Positions 5,705 to 8,950 of a stretch of DNA of 8,950 nucleotides are shown one piece after another; position 1 is the stretch's first letter, and each line of letters opens with the position of its first letter. Source of the DNA: DASRAA01 sp036512955 (GTDB taxonomy: Bacteria > Acidobacteriota > Terriglobia > Terriglobales > Acidobacteriaceae). The notes under the pieces are model-generated. The model was not told the origin of the DNA. It did not search any database and saw nothing but the letters and a program-made list of their open reading frames with translations. The stretch is from positions 1 through 8,950 of the forward strand of contig DATBZX010000206.1 of assembly GCA_036512955.1 (NCBI GenBank), in the 5' to 3' direction. Both the position numbers and the translations under genes were made by a program.

Positions 5705-7039
5705 TCAGGGCCACTTTACGGTGAGCGCGTATATTTCCTGGGTGCCGATGTCGCGGGTGAATACTGCAGAGCCGTCAGGAGCAACGCCGATTTGCGTATT
5801 CCCGTCGGGGCCGGCGGCACGAGGCAGGTCCTTCAGACTGGTGAGCAGTTCCACCTTATGATCGGCCAGCCGCACGCGCAGCGCCTCTGGTTCCGCGCCC
5901 CCGGCAGTGTAGTACACATACTTGTAATCCGGCGAATGAGCCCAGTTGACGATGTCGCCTGGCGTCGTTAACGAAACCAAATCGGACCATTTCTGCGTTC
6001 TGACATCAAAAGCCATGAGCTTGGTACGATCGCGCGATGCTGCGACCAGCAAGTTTTCGGCGATCCACTGCACGCCTATGAGGTCTTGCGATCCCGGGAT
6101 AACGGAAAGCTGTCCGGTTCGGAGATCGAGGAACTGGAACTTGGTGTGAAGGGGTACGTTGTAATCGGCGAAAGCCAGCAGGTTTCCGTCCGGGGACCAG
6201 CTCGCACCCCACGAGCCTTTCTCCAGAAGTCTCAGTGGTGGGCCTCCATCCATGCTGATCACAAAGATCTCACCGTCAGAAGTCCCATACGCAACCCTCT
6301 TCCCATCCGCGGAGATGAAAGGGTACGTCACTCGCGCAGGAGGAAATGTGAGTTGTAAACGATCGGTTCCGTCGCTACGACTGCGCCACAGGGTGTGATC
6401 CGGGTACGAGGTATAGGCAACCCACTTGCCGTCTCTGGAGAATGTGGGATTGAAGGCCGAGATGCCAGAAAGTATAGGAACGAACTGCTTGGAATTTACG
6501 TCATAGCGGACCAGCTCACCGCGCTGTTTGATACCAATAGCGAAGATTTGTTTTCCATCTCGGCTGGGAGCCGGCCCCTTGTAGAACAGCGGTCCATTCG
6601 TGAGTTGAACGTGCGGGTGGACGCGTTGGAAAAATCCGGTTTGCCACTGTGCTACCCAAAGGTCCGGCCGGCCTTGATTGCGATCCTCAAAGGTGATGTA
6701 CCTCCCGTCCGGGGTCCATTGGGCGCAGCACACACGCTTTCCTTCGCTACTACTCACGACCACACGCTGGCCTGAACCGTCCATATTGGACGCCACAATG
6801 GAATTGGCCGATGGCAAATAGACCGTGAACACCAGATGCTTGCTGTCTGGAGAAATGTTCGGCTCCCCAATCGGTCCATCTGCACTGACCAGTTTGCGAG
6901 CATTGGAGCCATCTTTTTCGACGATGTAGAGGTCTTTCGCAAGGGAGAAGAGAATGCGGCCGTCCGATACAAAGCCTGCGTCGGCAGCTTCGATACCGCC
7001 AAGACGGCGCGGTTCTCCCGTGGGTAACGGATCGTCCAT
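5705..7039 (-). CDS. TolB-like (PD40) beta-propeller, C-terminal part of a broken kinase/propeller gene
   Basis: The frame encodes 444 residues of repeated propeller blades. Each is marked by a variant of S-P/R-D-G-K followed by a hydrophobic strand: SPDSKHLVF, TPDGRYITF, SRDGKQIFA, SRDGKWVAY, SADGKRVAY, SPDGNLLAF, SPDYKYVYY and APDGSAVF. It ends in IYALTVKWP. In acidobacteria, propellers of this kind are usually the C-terminal sensor or scaffold part of Ser/Thr kinases or winged-helix regulators. The start at 7039 is only the first ATG of the open frame, has no ribosome binding site and is not a credible native start. The preceding blades continue upstream in another frame (7030-7281), and the kinase part lies beyond that in a third. 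So this is most likely a pseudogene fragment, although the blades themselves look well preserved. No ligand can be inferred. Confidence 0.75.
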   Translation of the reverse strand: MDDPLPTGEPRRLGGIEAADAGFVSDGRILFSLAKDLYIVEKDGSNARKLVSADGPIGEPNISPDSKHLVFTVYLPSANSIVASNMDGSGQRVVVSSSEGKRVCCAQWTPDGRYITFEDRNQGRPDLWVAQWQTGFFQRVHPHVQLTNGPLFYKGPAPSRDGKQIFAIGIKQRGELVRYDVNSKQFVPILSGISAFNPTFSRDGKWVAYTSYPDHTLWRSRSDGTDRLQLTFPPARVTYPFISADGKRVAYGTSDGEIFVISMDGGPPLRLLEKGSWGASWSPDGNLLAFADYNVPLHTKFQFLDLRTGQLSVIPGSQDLIGVQWIAENLLVAASRDRTKLMAFDVRTQKWSDLVSLTTPGDIVNWAHSPDYKYVYYTAGGAEPEALRVRLADHKVELLTSLKDLPRAAGPDGNTQIGVAPDGSAVFTRDIGTQEIYALTVKWP

Positions 7040-7281
7040 AAGGGAAGCGTAGGCACGCTGGCCGGTCCTACCAATGCCAGGAGCGATGAGCCTTCATGCG
7101 TCAGGCCGACGATATGCGGAATCACGAATCTGGTAGGAATGATGGCTGTAGAGCCACCTGTAACCGCGACCTGCGCAATCCTGAGAGCCCCGCTGCTGCC
7201 TTCATTGAAGTAGACTCTTGATCCATCAGTGAGCAAAGTGTCAAAGACCGATTTCGCTTCGCCATCGTCGGTGAGTTGAGT
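7030..7281 (-). pseudogene. N-terminal blades of the propeller, frameshifted from the rest
   Basis: Read from 7281 this frame gives TQLTDDGEAKSVFDTLLTDG, then SRVYFNEG and PSVPTLPLW-like propeller sequence. Near 7030 it must change frame to continue as PLPTGEPRRLGGIEAADAG in the long frame below it. Adding one C in the minus-strand run ATCCG (to ATCCCG) would restore TIPLPTGEP without a break. It has no start codon of its own. Confidence 0.7.
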
Positions 7282-7553
7282 AACTCGGTCACGATGTATG
7301 GCGATCCGTCGTACTGGCCGACGTGAAAGATCGAAACGATATTGGGATGATTCAGGGCAGCAGTGGACTGGGCTTCCTGCTCAAAGCGGCGAAGACGCTC
7401 GGGATCGCGCGACCAGTATTCGGGAAGCACCTTGATGGCCACGTCGCGTTTCAGCGTGGCGTCGCGGGCGCGATAGACTTCGCCCATTCCACCGGCACCC
7501 AGGGGCGCGATGATCTCATACGAATCGAGTCGGGAGCCCGCGATGAGTGGCAT
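7122..7553 (-). pseudogene. Ser/Thr protein kinase remnant, N-lobe only
   Basis: The 143-residue frame starts as a bacterial Pkn-type kinase. It has the glycine loop LGAGGMGEVY (18-27), the ATP-binding lysine in VAIK (Lys41), the alpha-C glutamate in RFEQEAQ (Glu60) and the hinge strand YIVTELL (86-92). The kinase sequence stops there. The catalytic loop (HRD), the DFG motif, the rest of the C-lobe and any transmembrane segment are missing, so it cannot phosphorylate. After residue 92 the frame encodes about 50 unrelated residues, because the DNA beyond 7278 is propeller sequence in another frame. The simplest reading is an internal deletion of a large kinase-propeller gene. The start at 7553 fits the conserved N-terminus, preceded closely by a TATAAT box and no ribosome binding site. 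Confidence 0.8.
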
Positions 7554-7564
7554 CGGTGGGCTGG

Positions 7565-7570
7565 ATTATA
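7565..7570 (-). promoter_or_regulatory. -10 box (TATAAT) just upstream of the kinase start
   Basis: On the minus strand TATAAT ends 11 bases before the ATG at 7553. A transcript would then begin only about five bases before the start codon, nearly leaderless. This agrees with the lack of a Shine-Dalgarno sequence. No good -35 box is visible at 16-18 bases spacing. Confidence 0.4.
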
Positions 7571-7655
7571 CCGCGGTTCGGGTTTCAACTAGCGCGCTGC
7601 GGAACCGACCAATCAACACATTGCGAGGGCTCGGGCCGATGGACGGAGCTGTGCC

Positions 7656-7715
7656 GCCGGCTGACGCCGGCTCTATTCCAAATTCTTGCACTTGACCGCG
7701 GGCTCACGCCCGCGG
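7656..7715. repeat. Two stem-loops of related design
   Basis: GCCGGCTGACGCCGGC (7656-7671) and CCGCGGGCTCACGCCCGCGG (7696-7715) each have perfect GC-rich arms around a 4-base loop (TGAC, TCAC). They lie between divergent genes, so a terminator role is unlikely. They resemble the other dispersed palindromes in this window. Confidence 0.55.
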
Positions 7716-7934
7716 CTAACACAAATATCGCCGCTGCGCGGCTCGATTCCGGCATACCTCTAAAATCGGGGATTCCCATCGGGAGAAGTCCGATGCCCGG
7801 CACCCGTGATGGCGTAAACATGGCTTTGTGATTGCTGTCACTGAAGGTGGTGGCAGACCGTGATGTAGTACGCAACCAGCCCGGAAAAGCGCTGCCGGAT
7901 GGGCGCTTTATGCCGACAAGATGCGGGGTGGCGC

Positions 7935-8950
7935 ATGATCGAAACGGTCGATAATGTCGCGTTGGTGATCGAACAACTGAACCAGCGCGTGCGGGAGTTG
8001 GAGCAGCGTGTTGCCGCGCTGGAAGGCCACGCGGTAACGGCGAACACCACAGAATCCGCGGTTGCGACGGTGGAAGTACAGGCAGAGCAACTGGCACCGT
8101 CGGCTCCTGAGGTTCTGATTCCGCCGCTGCTCAGGCCCATGCCTCCCAAGACGCGGAAAGAGTTTCCTGCGGTCGAAACGCCGGCTGGAGTGGTTACGGT
8201 AGTCGGCAAGGCGGTGCTGGGAATCGCCGGAGCGTATCTGTTACGTGCGATCGCCGAGTCGGGCGCGGTGCCGAAGTTGCCGGTGCTGCTGGTCGCGATC
8301 GTGTACGCGGCGATGTGGATGGTCTGGGCGGTGCGAACGGATGCCGCTAATCGCTTCGCCAGCGTCACCTATGCGATCACGTCGGCCATGATTCTTGCGC
8401 CGCTGCTGTGGGAGTCGACGGTGCGCTTCCAGGTGCTGGCGCCGGCGTTCACGGGAGTGGTGCTGGTGGCTTATGTCGTGCTCACATTAGCACTGGCCGC
8501 ACGCCGCGACATGGAGTTGGTGCCGTGGGTGGCGACGGTGGCGTCGGTCTTGACTGCTGTGGGGTTGCTGTTCGCGACGCGTGAACTGGTGCCGCTGGCT
8601 TCCTCACTGTTGGCAATAGCGCTGGCCAGCGAATTGTCTGCCTGCATGGGGCACCGGCTCAGTCAACGGGTGCTGCCAGCGCTGGCGGCGGATTTCGCGA
8701 TCTGGCAACTGGTGGACGTGATGACGTCGTCCAAGGTGGTGCCGGAGGGCTATCACGCTACGGCTGCGGGCACGCTTACCGCGCTGTGCCTGGCACTGCT
8801 GGCGATCTACGGCGCCAGCATTGGGGTCCGCGGATTCTTGCAGCGGAAGGCGATCACCTACTTTGACGTTGGACAAGGCGTGCTGGCCTTCGGGCTGGGC
8901 ACGTTTGGCGCGTTGCGCGCGACTCAGGGGACTATTGCACCTGTGCTTGG
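7935..8950 (+). CDS. Multi-pass membrane protein, DUF2339-like, cut by the window end
   Basis: The frame is open from 7935 to the window edge, with 338 residues visible. Residues 3-30 form a likely coiled coil (VIEQLNQRVRELEQRVAALE). A Pro/Ala-rich linker follows to about residue 83. The rest is strongly hydrophobic, with about nine membrane segments (roughly 84-106, 113-133, 142-160, 166-189, 195-215, 218-236, 247-263, 274-296 and 312-328). A short N-terminal coiled coil before many transmembrane helices resembles the DUF2339 family of large bacterial inner-membrane proteins of unknown function, but I cannot confirm this from motifs. The start at 7935 has GGGGTGG just upstream; an in-frame ATG at 7899 is an alternative that would add 12 residues. 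It is divergent from the kinase remnant. The 3' end is missing, so the total length is unknown. Confidence 0.75.
   Translation, partial: MIETVDNVALVIEQLNQRVRELEQRVAALEGHAVTANTTESAVATVEVQAEQLAPSAPEVLIPPLLRPMPPKTRKEFPAVETPAGVVTVVGKAVLGIAGAYLLRAIAESGAVPKLPVLLVAIVYAAMWMVWAVRTDAANRFASVTYAITSAMILAPLLWESTVRFQVLAPAFTGVVLVAYVVLTLALAARRDMELVPWVATVASVLTAVGLLFATRELVPLASSLLAIALASELSACMGHRLSQRVLPALAADFAIWQLVDVMTSSKVVPEGYHATAAGTLTALCLALLAIYGASIGVRGFLQRKAITYFDVGQGVLAFGLGTFGALRATQGTIAPVL

Larger units (their letters stand above)
7554..7934. other. Divergent intergenic gap, 381 bp
   Basis: No gene is credible here. The gap holds a -10 box for the kinase remnant (7565-7570), two stem-loops (7656-7715) and a small inverted repeat CATCGG/CCGATG (7777-7795). 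TAAAAT at 7761-7766 could be a -10 box for the plus-strand membrane protein, but no matching -35 box is seen. Confidence 0.5.

Noticed and set aside
7026..7039. Programmed -1 ribosomal frameshift in the propeller
   Set aside because: There is no slippery heptamer at the site, and the upstream kinase is already broken, so a mutation or sequencing error is simpler.
7838..8368. Minus-strand open frame of 176 codons opposite the membrane protein
   Set aside because: Its Ser/Thr/Ala-rich composition is that of an antisense frame; the plus strand encodes clear membrane helices and a coiled coil.

Overview
The window looks like chromosomal DNA of a GC-rich Gram-negative bacterium, most likely an acidobacterium of the Koribacter/Terriglobia type. 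This is inferred from three things: a Ser/Thr kinase next to a TolB-like (PD40) propeller, a type IV pilin-like protein ending in a 'RRFFADESGEIHY' style tail, and short dispersed repeats in nearly every intergenic gap. I could not run a database search, so the taxonomic call is tentative.

Layout. Positions 1-695 hold no credible gene; they are a mosaic of short stem-loops and dispersed repeat pieces. Next come two minus-strand genes, with rlmN (3384-2134) upstream of hom (1982-696); the 151 bp between them is largely repeat sequence. Divergent from rlmN is an M16 zinc peptidase (3546-4841, plus). It is followed by a 249 bp gap with a good sigma70-type promoter, then a single type IV pilin-like gene (5091-5567, plus). 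Convergent with the pilin gene is a broken kinase/propeller locus (7553-5705, minus): the kinase stops after its N-lobe, joins the propeller out of frame, and the propeller carries a second, one-base frameshift. A 381 bp stem-loop-bearing gap separates it from a divergent, multi-pass membrane protein (7935 to the window end, plus) that is cut off by the edge.

How the genes relate. Most are unrelated housekeeping functions: threonine/methionine biosynthesis (hom), rRNA/tRNA methylation (rlmN), proteolysis (M16) and pilus or secretion machinery (pilin). There is no defence, CRISPR, phage or biosynthetic cluster, and I do not see a new multi-gene system.

The most interesting signal is the dispersed repeats. 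One composite copy lies inside rlmN, in frame, within a 64-residue insertion just before the radical-SAM cysteine motif, so it appears to be translated as part of a conserved enzyme. Three copies in the window share the 11-mer CAGTAAAAGCA as a join point between different repeat modules, which suggests modular assembly.
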